The translations under genes and the position numbers were made by a program. This document shows, piece by piece, positions 10,067 to 18,759 of a stretch of 64,000 bases of DNA (its first letter is position 1; each line of letters opens with the position of its first letter). This stretch comes from Rhabdobacter roseus (GTDB lineage Bacteria > Bacteroidota > Bacteroidia > Cytophagales > Spirosomataceae), in the NCBI RefSeq assembly GCF_014202275.1, contig NZ_JACHGF010000001.1, positions 682,001 to 746,000 on the forward strand. Reading direction: 5' to 3'. The notes under the pieces are model-generated. The model was not told where the DNA came from and made no database searches. It worked only from the letters and a program-made list of their open reading frames with translations.

Positions 10067-10171
10067 CCGGGGATAGAGGCAAACAGAGGCCACGAGGTAC
10101 TTTGGCCTTTGGTTAGAAAGTGCTATGTACGAAGGCGTAAAATTTGAATAGCTCAATTGGATTCCAACAAG

Positions 10172-10199
10172 AAGGCCCGCTGTGTTTGCAGCGGGCCTT
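10172..10199. terminator. Hairpin terminator before nagB end
   Basis: AAGGCCCGCTG, a 6-nt loop, CAGCGGGCCTT: a perfect 11-bp GC-rich stem. It lies 34 bp past the NagB stop on the minus strand and probably terminates that gene; the FAH-family gene ends about 210 bp upstream on the other side. Confidence 0.75.
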
Positions 10200-10233
10200 G
10201 TCGTTAATACAGAAAGATACTTCAACAAAGTAC

Positions 10234-12222
10234 CTACTTGAAATGCCAGCGCACGAAGGCCTCCATGGCTTCGTATTCGGCCAGGCCGAGGGCGTCGTAG
10301 AGCTTGGCGGTACCCTGGTTGCGCTCTTCGGCGCGCTGCCAAAACTCGCGCGAATCTTCGCCCTGAAACACCACGCCGTCTTTTTGCGACTGGTGCTTGA
10401 AGATCCCCATCCGCTTTTTAAGTACCTGGTCGGGGCTCATGGGCACGGCCATCTGGATTTCGTGGATGTCCCACTCGGCCCAGGCCCCGCGGTAGAGCCA
10501 CACCCAGCACTGGTCCATGTAGGCTTCGTTTTTGAGGCGATCCAGGGCGTTTTCGATGGCATCCCAGCATACTTTGTGGGTACCGTGCGGATCGGCGAAG
10601 TCGCCAGCGGCGTAGATCTGGTGCGGCTGCACCTTCGCGATCAGGTCGGCCACGATCCGGATGTCTTCTTCGCCCACGGGCTTCTTCTGTACTGTGCCGG
10701 TTTCGTAGAAGGGCAGATCCAGAAAATGCACCTGATCCATAGGTACCCCTACGAAGCGGCAGGTCGCCTTGGCCTCGCCCCGGCGGATGAGCCCCTTCAC
10801 GTGCCGTACCTCGGGCGTATCTATTTCACTGTCATTCTTGTGTTTCAGGAATTCCTTCGCTTCCCGGAAGATTTTCGTGACGTGGTCGTTGCGGGTCTGG
10901 AAGTGCTGGTTGAAGTCTACCACGAAATCAATGAAGCGCAGGGCTTCGTCGTCGGCGACGGCAATGTTGCCGGAGGTTTGGTAGGCTACGTGCACGTCGT
11001 GGCCCTGATCCACCAGCCGCTGGAAAGTACCTCCCATCGAAATGATGTCGTCGTCGGGGTGAGGGCTGAAGATAATCACCCGCTTTTGGGCCGGTTGGGC
11101 GCGTTCGGGGCGGTTTGAGTCGTCGGCGTTGGGTTTGCCGCCGGGCCAGCCCGTAATGGTATGTTGGAGTTGGTTAAAAACGTCGATGTTGATTTCGTAG
11201 CCCGCTCCGTACTTCGCCAGGAGGTCACTCATCCCGTTGTCGTTGTAGTCTTTATCCGTCAGCTTCAGAATCGGTTTCTTGAGCGTTAGCGAGAGGTGCG
11301 TCACGGCCTTTTTGATCATGCCGTTGTCCCACGTGACGGAGTCCACGGCCCAGGGTGTTTTGACGCGCGTCAGCTCCGAAGCCGCCCGCTCATCCAGCAC
11401 GAAGGTAACGTTGGGGTGCGCCTGTAGGTACGAAGCCGGGTTGTGCTCGGTCACGGGGCCTTCCACCGCGCCCCGGATCACCGGGGCCTTGCGCTCGCCC
11501 CAGGCCAGCAGCACAATGCGCCGGGCGTTCAGGATGGGCGCTACGCCGAGCGTGATGGCCTTGCGGGGTACTTGCGCCAGTCCGCCAAATTCCATGGCCG
11601 TGGCCGCCCGCGTAGAGTGATCCAGCGTAATGAGCCGCGTGCGGGCGTTGATGAGCGTACCGGGTTCGTTAAAACCCACGTGTCCGTTGCCACCAATACC
11701 CAGGAGTTGAAAGTCTAGGCCACCCGCCTCTTGGATTTTGCGTTCGTACTCCCGGCAAAACTCCTGGATCTGCTCCACCGAGATGGTGCCGTCCGGCAGG
11801 AAGTAGTTTTCGGGCCGAATATCCACGTGGTCGAAGAGCTGCTCCTTCATGAAGCGGTGGTAGCTATGGATGGAGTCGGGCTCCATGGGGTAGTATTCGT
11901 CCAGGTTGAACGAAATCACATTCTGAAAGCTCAGTCCCTCCTCCCGGTGCATCCGGATCAGCTTGGCGTACACGGTTTTGGGCGAGGAGCCCGTAGCCAG
12001 TCCCAGCACGCAGGGTTTTCCTTCGGCTTGTTTCTGACGAATCAGGGCCGCAATTTCCTGCGCCACCGCTTCGGACGCATCCTTGGCGTCGGCGTAGATG
12101 TGCGTCGGGATTTTCTCGTAGGTGATCGGCCCACCAATGCTGCCGCCGCCGGAAGCGTTGAGATGGGCCTTGTCAGCCGCCTGCATGAGGATGGTTTCAG
12201 GATTGAGCGAATGTAGTTCCAT
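10234..12222 (-). CDS. nagB: Glucosamine-6-phosphate deaminase fused to a PIG-L/LmbE-type domain
   Basis: 662-residue fusion. Residues about 40-330 are a NagB isomerase/deaminase: ATGSSPKTVY substrate loop, SFNLDEYYP, LLGIGGNGHVGFNEPG. This half converts glucosamine-6-P to fructose-6-P and ammonia. Residues about 380-650 are an LmbE/PIG-L deacetylase-like domain with the zinc motif SPHPDDD and a later DPHGTHK. Such fusions occur in other Bacteroidota; the LmbE half could act on an N-acetylglucosaminyl substrate, but this is inference. It is monocistronic, with a terminator at 10172-10199. Confidence 0.92.
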   Translation of the reverse strand: MELHSLNPETILMQAADKAHLNASGGGSIGGPITYEKIPTHIYADAKDASEAVAQEIAALIRQKQAEGKPCVLGLATGSSPKTVYAKLIRMHREEGLSFQNVISFNLDEYYPMEPDSIHSYHRFMKEQLFDHVDIRPENYFLPDGTISVEQIQEFCREYERKIQEAGGLDFQLLGIGGNGHVGFNEPGTLINARTRLITLDHSTRAATAMEFGGLAQVPRKAITLGVAPILNARRIVLLAWGERKAPVIRGAVEGPVTEHNPASYLQAHPNVTFVLDERAASELTRVKTPWAVDSVTWDNGMIKKAVTHLSLTLKKPILKLTDKDYNDNGMSDLLAKYGAGYEINIDVFNQLQHTITGWPGGKPNADDSNRPERAQPAQKRVIIFSPHPDDDIISMGGTFQRLVDQGHDVHVAYQTSGNIAVADDEALRFIDFVVDFNQHFQTRNDHVTKIFREAKEFLKHKNDSEIDTPEVRHVKGLIRRGEAKATCRFVGVPMDQVHFLDLPFYETGTVQKKPVGEEDIRIVADLIAKVQPHQIYAAGDFADPHGTHKVCWDAIENALDRLKNEAYMDQCWVWLYRGAWAEWDIHEIQMAVPMSPDQVLKKRMGIFKHQSQKDGVVFQGEDSREFWQRAEERNQGTAKLYDALGLAEYEAMEAFVRWHFK

Positions 12223-12250
12223 AGGGCTTTCTTAAACTAGAAAAGGTAGT

Positions 12251-12258
12251 CAAAGGTA
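12251..12258 (-). promoter_or_regulatory. Possible -7 element for nagB
   Basis: TACCTTTG on the minus strand, a perfect TAnnTTTG match about 30 bp upstream of the nagB ATG. The nearest upstream TTG is only 14 nt away, shorter than usual, so only the -7 box is well supported. Confidence 0.35.
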
Positions 12259-12443
12259 GTGATTCACGGAGGCAAAAAAGGCTAGTTCGTACCTTTTATA
12301 TACCTATTACACTTATTTGAGCCGCAAAGGTACTATGCAGAGCCCTCTTATTAAATTATTTTAATAATTATCTTTCCCTCTATTTTGGGGCGGTGGGAAG
12401 CCTGGCGCTCAGTGCTATCCCCTCACAGAAAGATTTGTAAGGG

Positions 12444-12478
12444 TTGTTTCGTTCGTACTGCTGAAAGCCGTACTTTTG
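12444..12478 (+). promoter_or_regulatory. Possible promoter of glyA
   Basis: TTG (12444-12446), a 24-nt spacer and TACTTTTG (12471-12478), a perfect -7 match 46 bp upstream of the glyA ATG. The spacer is one base over the usual range. The rest of the 301-bp nagB-glyA gap is AT-rich around 12340-12380 and shows no gene or riboswitch that I can recognise. Confidence 0.4.
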
Positions 12479-12523
12479 TCCTTTCATTGGTCATTCATCC
12501 GTATTCTATAAGTACCTATTCTT

Positions 12524-13813
12524 ATGTCAACGCTCACCACCGTCGCCCGCGATACGCAGGTATTTGACTTGATTAACCAGGAATTGCACCGGCAGGAGTC
12601 GGGCATTGAACTCATTGCCTCCGAAAACTTCACCTCTAAGCAGGTCATGGAAGCAGCCGGAAGCGTCCTGACCAACAAGTACGCCGAGGGCTTGCCCGGC
12701 AAGCGCTACTACGGTGGTTGCGAGGTCGTTGACGAAATCGAGCAGCTGGCCATCGACCGCATCAAGGAGCTTTTCGGGGCTACCTGGGCCAACGTGCAGC
12801 CCCACTCGGGTGCGCAGGCCAACACGGCCGTTTTCCTGGCCTGCCTCAATCCCGGCGACAAGATCATGGGCTTCAACCTGGCGCACGGTGGCCACCTTAC
12901 GCACGGCTCGCCCGTCAATATTTCTGGGAAGTACTTCCAGCCCATTTTCTACGGCGTGGAGCCTGAGTCGGGCCTGATCGACTGGGACAAAGTGGAAGAA
13001 ACCGCCCTGCGTGAGCGCCCCAAGCTGCTCATCTGCGGGGCCTCGGCCTACAGCCGCGACTGGGACTACGTGCGCCTGCGCGCCATCGCCGACCAGATCG
13101 GGGCGCTGCTCATGGCGGATATTTCGCATCCCGCCGGGCTCATTGCTAAGGGGCTGCTCAACGACCCGCTCGAGCATTGCCACATCGTTACTACCACCAC
13201 GCACAAAACCCTGCGCGGCCCGCGCGGCGGACTCATCATGCTGCGCAACGACTTTGAGAATCCGTTTGGCATCAAAACCCAGAAGGGCCAGCTGCGTACC
13301 ATGTCGTCCCTGCTGGACTCCGGCGTATTCCCCGGTACGCAGGGTGGGCCGCTGGAGCACATCATCGCGGCCAAGGCCATTGCCTTTGGTGAGGCGCTGA
13401 GCGAAGAGTACTACAACTACGCCGTGCAGGTGAAGAAAAACGCCCAGGCCATGGCCAAGGCGTTCGTGGAAAAAGGCTACAAGATCATCTCCGACGGAAC
13501 CGACAACCACCTCATGCTCATCGACCTGCGTTCCAAAGACCTAACCGGTAAGCTGGCCGAAAATACCCTCATCAAGGCCGACATCACCATCAATAAGAAC
13601 ATGGTACCTTTTGACGACAAATCGCCGATGGTAACCTCCGGTATGCGCGTAGGTACCGCCGCCATGACCACCCGCGGCCTGCTCGAAACCGACATGGAGC
13701 GCATCGTGGAGCTGATCGACACCGTGCTCATGCACCACGACAACGACGCTAAGCTCGCCACCGTGAAGCAGGAAGTAAACGACTGGATGAAGCAACACCC
13801 GCTGTATAGCTAG
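12524..13813 (+). CDS. glyA: Serine hydroxymethyltransferase
   Basis: 429-residue PLP enzyme that interconverts serine plus THF and glycine plus methylene-THF, the main source of one-carbon units. Visible are the N-terminal [37 protein letters not shown] and the PLP lysine in [14 protein letters not shown] (about K228). Length is normal. The gene is intact, but its last about 140-150 bp are repeated twice downstream (15209-15350 and 18760-18912), so its 3' end is the boundary of a rearranged accessory region. Confidence 0.97.
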   Translation: MSTLTTVARDTQVFDLINQELHRQESGIELIASENFTSKQVMEAAGSVLTNKYAEGLPGKRYYGGCEVVDEIEQLAIDRIKELFGATWANVQPHSGAQANTAVFLACLNPGDKIMGFNLAHGGHLTHGSPVNISGKYFQPIFYGVEPESGLIDWDKVEETALRERPKLLICGASAYSRDWDYVRLRAIADQIGALLMADISHPAGLIAKGLLNDPLEHCHIVTTTTHKTLRGPRGGLIMLRNDFENPFGIKTQKGQLRTMSSLLDSGVFPGTQGGPLEHIIAAKAIAFGEALSEEYYNYAVQVKKNAQAMAKAFVEKGYKIISDGTDNHLMLIDLRSKDLTGKLAENTLIKADITINKNMVPFDDKSPMVTSGMRVGTAAMTTRGLLETDMERIVELIDTVLMHHDNDAKLATVKQEVNDWMKQHPLYS

Positions 13814-13880
13814 GGGGTACTTTTGAAAGGTACCTTGGGGTACTTTGGATTTCTCCCAAAGAACAATCTATAAACGTCCC

Positions 13881-13914
13881 AAAAGCCTGTCCACCTCACG
13901 GCGGACAGGCTTTT
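13881..13914 (+). terminator. Rho-independent terminator of glyA
   Basis: AAAAGCCTGTCC, a 10-nt loop, GGACAGGCTTTT then a further T-run. A perfect 12-bp stem 67 bp past the glyA stop. Confidence 0.85.
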
Positions 13915-13989
13915 GTTTTTGGCTGCCGTAATAGGTACTTTTCGTGATGATCTGCTTATTTCTAGATAAATCAAGAAAAGAAACTTCCT

Positions 13990-14634
13990 ATGGCCGTAAG
14001 AAAAGCGTTACGATCAAGCGTAAAATCAGGTAGCAAAAGGTACCTGGCAGGTATCCTTGCGGTAGGCTTTTTGGGTAGTTGCCAAAACCAGCCTGCTGAA
14101 GTACCCCAAAGCGGAGAATCTTCCCGCTATGTTATGGTCGAGGTGACCGAAGACAATAACACGCCCACGGTAGATATTGAGCACTATGCGCTGGTTGTAC
14201 CCAAGGGGATGGATCGGAAGCAAGATGCCAGCGCCATTATGCAAGTGAAGCGAAAATGGCCTCTGGCTATGCAATCGAAAAACCCCGCGGATTTTGACTC
14301 GATTTTAGCCAAAAACTTTACGTTTGCGGGGGATGGCCAACTATACAATCGGGATGAGTACATCCAAGACCGTACGGCTCCGTCCGAATGGATCATTACG
14401 CACGTAAAATACGATAACCTGACCTTGCATTTTTTTGGTGATATGGCCCTGCTAAGCTACCAAAACCGCGTAACCAACGAAAACTTACTGACCAAAGCCG
14501 TGGAGATCGAGCGGATCAGCTGGGGCGATATGTACGTCAAGGAAGATGGTACTTGGAAACTGAGCACCGCCCACGTAATTGATTACCAGATTGAAGACGA
14601 TGGTTCTGTCATTGTTGGAAACAACAATGATTAG
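13990..14634 (+). CDS. Putative lipoprotein with DUF4440/SnoaL-like domain
   Basis: 214 residues. The N-terminus is basic, then a short hydrophobic stretch ending in LGSC (about 28-31), which fits a lipobox. From about 80 to 195 the pattern matches the NTF2-like DUF4440 fold (VKRKWPLAMQSKNPADFDSILAKNF, then a long beta-sheet region with DMALLSYQNRV and WKLSTAHVID). Members are often small periplasmic or secreted proteins of unknown substrate. Base composition and GTAC-word content match the core genome, so this gene seems native, unlike those that follow it. Confidence 0.65.
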   Translation: MAVRKALRSSVKSGSKRYLAGILAVGFLGSCQNQPAEVPQSGESSRYVMVEVTEDNNTPTVDIEHYALVVPKGMDRKQDASAIMQVKRKWPLAMQSKNPADFDSILAKNFTFAGDGQLYNRDEYIQDRTAPSEWIITHVKYDNLTLHFFGDMALLSYQNRVTNENLLTKAVEIERISWGDMYVKEDGTWKLSTAHVIDYQIEDDGSVIVGNNND

Positions 14635-14692
14635 CTTCTAGCTGTTTCAAAATCTTACAATACTTTATGTCGTCAAAGAATATATTGGGTGT

Positions 14693-15163
14693 TTAGAATC
14701 CAGCATATTTTGAAAGTTTTGCAATATCGAAAATTAACTTTTCAAATGATTCCTGGTCCCAAAATCTAGGGTGCATATATCCGTGAGCAACGCTATGTCG
14801 ATTGTCACCAATATTGGTAGGCTCAGATTGAATGAAATAGGATTTTATTTCTGGTAAAATCGCAACATATTTAGGTTTGCTATCTTTATTTTCCTCAATT
14901 GCTAAATCAATCAATTTAGTGCCAACCCTTCGAAATTTTTTTAACGTTCCGTCCGTATTAATTAATTCTCTACCATATTCACTTGTTGTCGATCTGATCA
15001 ACTCTTCCAAATACGAATATGCAAAAGGTGTTAATACAGAATAGGAATTTGGGAAAGTTAGATATACTTTTCTAAGTACTTCCCAATCTGGCCCCCAATT
15101 CCACATATGAGTGTAGTTGTAAATTTCGTCAAATGCTTCATTTAGTTTTATTGAATTATTCAT
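14693..15163 (-). CDS. Hypothetical protein with an RxxxxH (HEPN-like) motif
   Basis: 156 residues, AT-rich, unlike its neighbours. No family recognised with certainty. Near the C-terminus the sequence NRHSVAHGYMHPRFW contains R-x4-H, the catalytic pattern of HEPN ribonucleases, in a mostly helical protein; similar RHxxxHG words occur in abortive-infection and toxin HEPN proteins. A HEPN role is inference from one motif. It lies between the true glyA 3' end and its first extra copy (15209), so it is part of the accessory cargo. No partner antitoxin gene is visible beside it. Confidence 0.5.
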   Translation of the reverse strand: MNNSIKLNEAFDEIYNYTHMWNWGPDWEVLRKVYLTFPNSYSVLTPFAYSYLEELIRSTTSEYGRELINTDGTLKKFRRVGTKLIDLAIEENKDSKPKYVAILPEIKSYFIQSEPTNIGDNRHSVAHGYMHPRFWDQESFEKLIFDIAKLSKYAGF

Positions 15164-15208
15164 GCTTATTTAAAAGTTAACTTTGGCCTTCCATCTGCTT
15201 AACTGTAA

Positions 15209-15350
15209 CGTGGAGCCAATCGACGTTGTACTCATGAACCACGACAACGACGCCAAGCTTGCCACAGTGAAGCAGGAAGTAAACGACTGGATGAAGCAAC
15301 ACCCGCTGTATAGCTAAGGGGTACTTTTGAAAGGTATCTTAGGGTACTTT
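15209..15350 (+). repeat. Extra copy of the glyA 3' end (copy 2)
   Basis: 142 bp matching 13705-13846, which covers the last 36 codons of glyA and the 33 bp after the stop. By eye there are about 13 mismatches and no gaps. The copy begins abruptly after unrelated sequence and still ends in TATAGC plus a stop (TAA instead of TAG). It is too short to be functional. Confidence 0.9.
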
Positions 15351-15365
15351 AAAAGAATAGCTCAG

Positions 15366-15397
15366 AACGCCTGTTTACCGTAAGGTAGGCAGGCGTT
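15366..15397 (+). terminator. Terminator-like hairpin after the glyA 3' copy
   Basis: AACGCCTG ... CAGGCGTT with an inner TACC/GGTA pairing and a following T-run. It occupies the same place as the real glyA terminator but has a different stem sequence. From 15398 to 15596 nothing further was recognised. Confidence 0.6.
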
Positions 15398-15596
15398 TTT
15401 CATAAACAGCTCTTTATAAAGGAAATGCACGAGTAGTTCCAGGTACAGCCCTGCTTATGTATTCTTGATGCCCCCCTTGCTGGAAAGTGGGGTACAATGC
15501 TCAATACATCAGCTCTTTGAGCAGAAAAAGGTTGATATAGCTAGCTTTATAATTTTGACTTTCTCTACATCGAGCTCGTACAAGACTATGTTTTGC

Positions 15597-16376
15597 TTAA
15601 GCATCACCGGCAATATTCAGAACTTCAATTCTTTCAGTTGTTAGATTTAAAACTATGTAAATATTACAATTCCCTCCGTCGCTCATCTCGATTTGGTAGT
15701 ATTGATAACTTTCATTTGTAAGAAAAGATTTGCAATAGCACTGGATAAAAATTAAGTGTTGCTTATTTTTATTTTCTACTGACTCAACTTGTTTAATATA
15801 ATCGGAAAAATCTCTCAGTATTTTGTTTTTCTCGAATGTTTGTTTTAGAATAGTTTCAATTTTTGTTAATTCGCTAGTTGTTAAATCATAGCTTTTGTAA
15901 TCCTGTTCATTTGATTGTGGCTCAGAGTTTTTATTTAATGTAAATACCGCATAATCTTGAAAGTTACGGAAGTCTATATTATTTTTTACAGTTAGAGCCG
16001 TTTCTTTAATTTTCATTCTATCCGGTCGATTACTATCAATAAATTCAATAAATCCGTTCTTTAATACAGCTATTTCTGCATTATTGTGTTTAAGCTTGAA
16101 AGGTAAGAATTTAATTGTGTCGTTATTGATTCGAGTTTTCCCCTTAAAAGATTCGATTTTATCGTAATTTGGCTCAACAATAGTTTCTGTAAAATTAAAG
16201 GTGCTGTCTTTGAATATTGTAAGTGTTCTATCGGTTTTGCCTATGCTAGAAAAGTGTTGTGATGCAGTCAGCAAGATTTCTTGTCCTGGACTTTTATTTG
16301 ATTTATTTTCAAGTTTAGTGCAACTCAAGCCAATTATTAAAAGTATAAATAGTAATATTTCTAGAACAATTTTCAT
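15597..16376 (-). CDS. Hypothetical lipoprotein
   Basis: 259 residues, strongly AT-rich. It begins MKIVLEILLFILLIIGLSCT: a hydrophobic signal with a lipobox-like GLSC. The mature part is rich in Asn, Lys, Thr and Ile, with predicted beta-structure and a helical segment around 165-195. No known family was recognised. It lies in the accessory block; codon use and the absence of the GTAC word suggest acquisition from a low-GC Bacteroidota. Confidence 0.6.
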   Translation of the reverse strand: MKIVLEILLFILLIIGLSCTKLENKSNKSPGQEILLTASQHFSSIGKTDRTLTIFKDSTFNFTETIVEPNYDKIESFKGKTRINNDTIKFLPFKLKHNNAEIAVLKNGFIEFIDSNRPDRMKIKETALTVKNNIDFRNFQDYAVFTLNKNSEPQSNEQDYKSYDLTTSELTKIETILKQTFEKNKILRDFSDYIKQVESVENKNKQHLIFIQCYCKSFLTNESYQYYQIEMSDGGNCNIYIVLNLTTERIEVLNIAGDA

Positions 16377-16466
16377 AAGATGTTGAATAGCAAGTGATTC
16401 CAGTATTGTATACTCTATGTGGCCTGCTGTTAAGAAAATGCTATAACTGATAAACCAAAAAGCAAA

Positions 16467-16667
16467 ATGATGAAGTCAATTATGTTTAAAGGTAGCAGCT
16501 TAATCATGTGCTTGGCTCTATGCTGGTATATCTATATTAAACTTCAAAGATCGGTTTTTACACGAACAGAATCACGACTAATTTTTTATGCCATTATTGC
16601 TTCTTTATTAATGATCACTATTTTGTATATTTTAGAAAAGAGAAAAAAGCAAAGTGTAAATAGATAA
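16467..16667 (+). CDS. Small hypothetical membrane protein
   Basis: 66 residues, AT-rich. Two hydrophobic segments (about 7-24 and 38-57) are separated by a short basic loop, and the C-terminus is basic (EKRKKQSVNR). No family recognised. It is divergent from the lipoprotein gene at 15597-16376 (90 bp apart). Could be spurious, but the two-TM, positive-end pattern is protein-like. Confidence 0.4.
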   Translation: MMKSIMFKGSSLIMCLALCWYIYIKLQRSVFTRTESRLIFYAIIASLLMITILYILEKRKKQSVNR

Positions 16668-16794
16668 TTTGCCGATAAGCCTAGGTTTAATAAAGTGTTA
16701 GAAATAAGTAAAGTGCTTGAGAGTATAATTATACTACTGAGAGTTATTTGCTTGATCTCCGCTAGCGTATAAATCTCCGAGAAGGCCTCATCCG

Positions 16795-17037
16795 GCAGCC
16801 ATCCGCTCCGTCGACCCCGAGCGCGTAGCCATGTATTGGCAGATAGGAAAGGTCATTTTTGAAGAGCAGCAGCAGGGGGAAGACCGCGCCGCTTACGGTA
16901 CCTACCTCATGCAGCGGCTTGCCGAGCAGTTGCAGCCGCAGTTTGGTACGGGCTTCTCCAGGCGCCACCTGCACTGGTACGTGCAATTTTATCGCACCTT
17001 CCCGATTGTGAACGCACTGCGTTCACAATTCAATTGA
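16795..17037 (+). pseudogene. Truncated DUF1016 (YhcG-type) N-terminal domain
   Basis: The frame reads AAIRSVDPERVAMYWQIGKV, then IFEEQQQGEDRAAYGTYLMQ and GFSRRHLHWYVQFYRTFPIV, a clear match to the DUF1016 N-terminal domain of the PDDEXK nuclease YhcG. Both ends are missing: there is no initiator before the conserved part other than an internal ATG at 16831, and it stops after VNALRSQFN where the C-terminal nuclease domain should begin. GC content is high in contrast to the flanking cargo. The dispersed repeat at 17066-17210 starts 28 bp after the break, so insertion or deletion there may have cut the gene. Confidence 0.75.
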
Positions 17038-17065
17038 ATGAACTACTTCATTTGGATACTTAGCA

Positions 17066-17210
17066 GGGTTTTTTATAAAAAAGAGTAACCCTGAAAGGGT
17101 GCCATGCTTATAGAAATAATAGGAATTCAAGACTGACAGAACCCCGAATGGGGTGACACCATGCACTACTGCCACCCCATTCGGGGTTTCAAGCGAGGTA
17201 TTCTTGAATA
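17066..17210. repeat. 145-bp dispersed structured repeat, copy A
   Basis: Nearly identical to 33955-34099. It contains the small palindrome ACCCTGAAAGGGT, then AACCCCGAATGGGGT and ACCCCATTCGGGGTT, which are each self-complementary and also form a 15-bp inverted pair around a 19-nt spacer. No reading frame is conserved between the copies. It resembles non-autonomous intergenic elements or a structured RNA. Confidence 0.8.
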
Positions 17211-17241
17211 CATCTAACAGTAGCCTCCTGTCGGGTGAAGT

Positions 17242-18234
17242 TCATCTTTTTATTTTAAGTTCGGCTGCTCTATTTACCCAACCTAAGATTCCTTGCATAT
17301 CTTTTAGTTCAAGTTGCCAGAGATATTTTTTTGCTAGTTCCCACGCTCCTTTGGTAAAATTAGCTGTTGTTGCCAAACAAACCTTTGACGGTTTTTGATC
17401 TTGATGATGAAACAAGAGTCGCTGTACGGGCTCAATTCCTACATTATGAGAATATCTTTTTGCTTGAAGTAAATATTTGTGAATGCCAAATTCAGAATCT
17501 TGTTTTAATGCAATAATATCAATCCCTCCATCTTTAGTTGCTTGAGTTAATTCGATTTGATAATTAAAGGTTTTTAAGATGTCTGCCAATAATTCTTCAA
17601 AAAGCCTCCAATCCATAGTCTTCAATAAATCGGGGTTTGAGATTATTAGCTTATAAGTTGAAAGGTCTATTAAATCTATACTTTGAATTATTGAAGGTTG
17701 AGGATTTTCAATAATTTGCTTCTTTTCAACTTTTGAAGGTCTAATAATACTAAAGCTTGAATAACCTCTCCAACCTAAAATTAAATTTTCTAGGGTTTTA
17801 AAAAGTGAGGCGGCATTTAATAATTCCAATTCTGCAGCCTTAATGGTTTTCCTAATTTCGTAGTGTTGTTTAATAATGTCCTCATCCATTAAATTGGAGT
17901 TGTCATCTATAATTATCTCGGATTTTTCAAAAGAGTTATATGCAGCCATTAAATTTACAAGAATATCCTTTGAGGAAGTTACTATTGACTCACATAGAGA
18001 AGTTTTATCTATGTGAAGTTTTTTATAAGGCCAAAAGTACAATTCTTGAACTAAGCTTTCTTTAAATAAGCATGGGAAGTCTTCTGTTTGAAAGACTGGG
18101 AAAGGAAATTTTTCTATAAAATTATTAAACTCATCTGAATCTAAAATTTTATCTGCATAATATTCTAAAAAATAAATCCAGTCATATGAATATGGATTTG
18201 AAACAAAAGATTTGTATGAGCTAAATACATTCAT
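17242..18234 (-). CDS. Mrr-type restriction endonuclease-like protein
   Basis: 330 residues, AT-rich. The C-terminal part (about 205-320) is a PD-(D/E)xK domain of the Mrr_cat family: MDWRLFEELLADILKTFNY, then Asp in GGIDIIALK and the Gln-Ala-Lys of LLQAKRYSHNVG, followed by VCLATTANFTKGAWELAKK. This fold cuts DNA, often modified DNA (type IV restriction). The N-terminal about 200 residues are helical, acidic and of no family I recognise; they may sense the target. No methyltransferase is next to it, which fits modification-dependent restriction or an unusual defence protein. It is cargo of the glyA-susD interval. Confidence 0.8.
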   Translation of the reverse strand: MNVFSSYKSFVSNPYSYDWIYFLEYYADKILDSDEFNNFIEKFPFPVFQTEDFPCLFKESLVQELYFWPYKKLHIDKTSLCESIVTSSKDILVNLMAAYNSFEKSEIIIDDNSNLMDEDIIKQHYEIRKTIKAAELELLNAASLFKTLENLILGWRGYSSFSIIRPSKVEKKQIIENPQPSIIQSIDLIDLSTYKLIISNPDLLKTMDWRLFEELLADILKTFNYQIELTQATKDGGIDIIALKQDSEFGIHKYLLQAKRYSHNVGIEPVQRLLFHHQDQKPSKVCLATTANFTKGAWELAKKYLWQLELKDMQGILGWVNRAAELKIKR

Positions 18235-18302
18235 TGATTAGTCGCAGTCGTTTAGTGACGCTTTAGGAGGTAAATGACATTTATCAAAAGTGTATGCGTT
18301 AT

Positions 18303-18757
18303 TTATTCAAATATACCATTTGCTCCGGTAAAAGCTTAAAGTATAGGTGATTTTATCTCTTAGAAAAAAGGATTTTTTTATGCAATAGCAAATGTCTAGC
18401 CTAGTTTCCGAATAGACGATATGCCCACTACCCCCACTTTCTTTGTAAAAACAACACAGTCCTTCTCAGCTACCAGGTATTTTCTCAAAGTACCCCTTGC
18501 TCTAAAATTTAGCCCGCCCCAAATGCCTGGAGGCGTTCTGAGCGCGCTGATAATCGTAAGGAGAAATCGAATGAAACTACCCCTTTACTTTTCCCACCAA
18601 AGTTTGGTGTTGATGTTGTCGGGGCCCTGGCGCTGGACGAAGGCCTCGACGGAGGCTTTGAATAGCGTGTACTCCGAGGTAGGGTAGATAAAGTGCACCG
18701 GGATGCGGATGTTGTTCAGGTTGCTGACGCCCGGCTGGAGGGCAGGGTACCCGTGCA
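18303..18757 (-). pseudogene. Decayed copy of the susD 3' end and downstream region
   Basis: Matches 19732-20173: first the region after susD, including a decayed version of its terminator near 18510-18555, then about 170 bp of susD coding sequence from its stop codon inward (18585-18757). Several substitutions and a one-base deletion near the junction break the frame. It meets the glyA 3' copy at about 18757-18760, where both parents have a CCGCC word that could have paired. It marks one edge of a tandem duplication. Confidence 0.85.
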
Positions 18758-18759
18758 CC

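Noticed and set aside
12527-13510. 327-codon frame opposite glyA
   Set aside because: Shadow of a canonical SHMT gene.
18421-18687. 88-codon frame across the duplicated susD region
   Set aside because: It covers the decayed susD 3' copy in antisense and would be a chimera without homologues.
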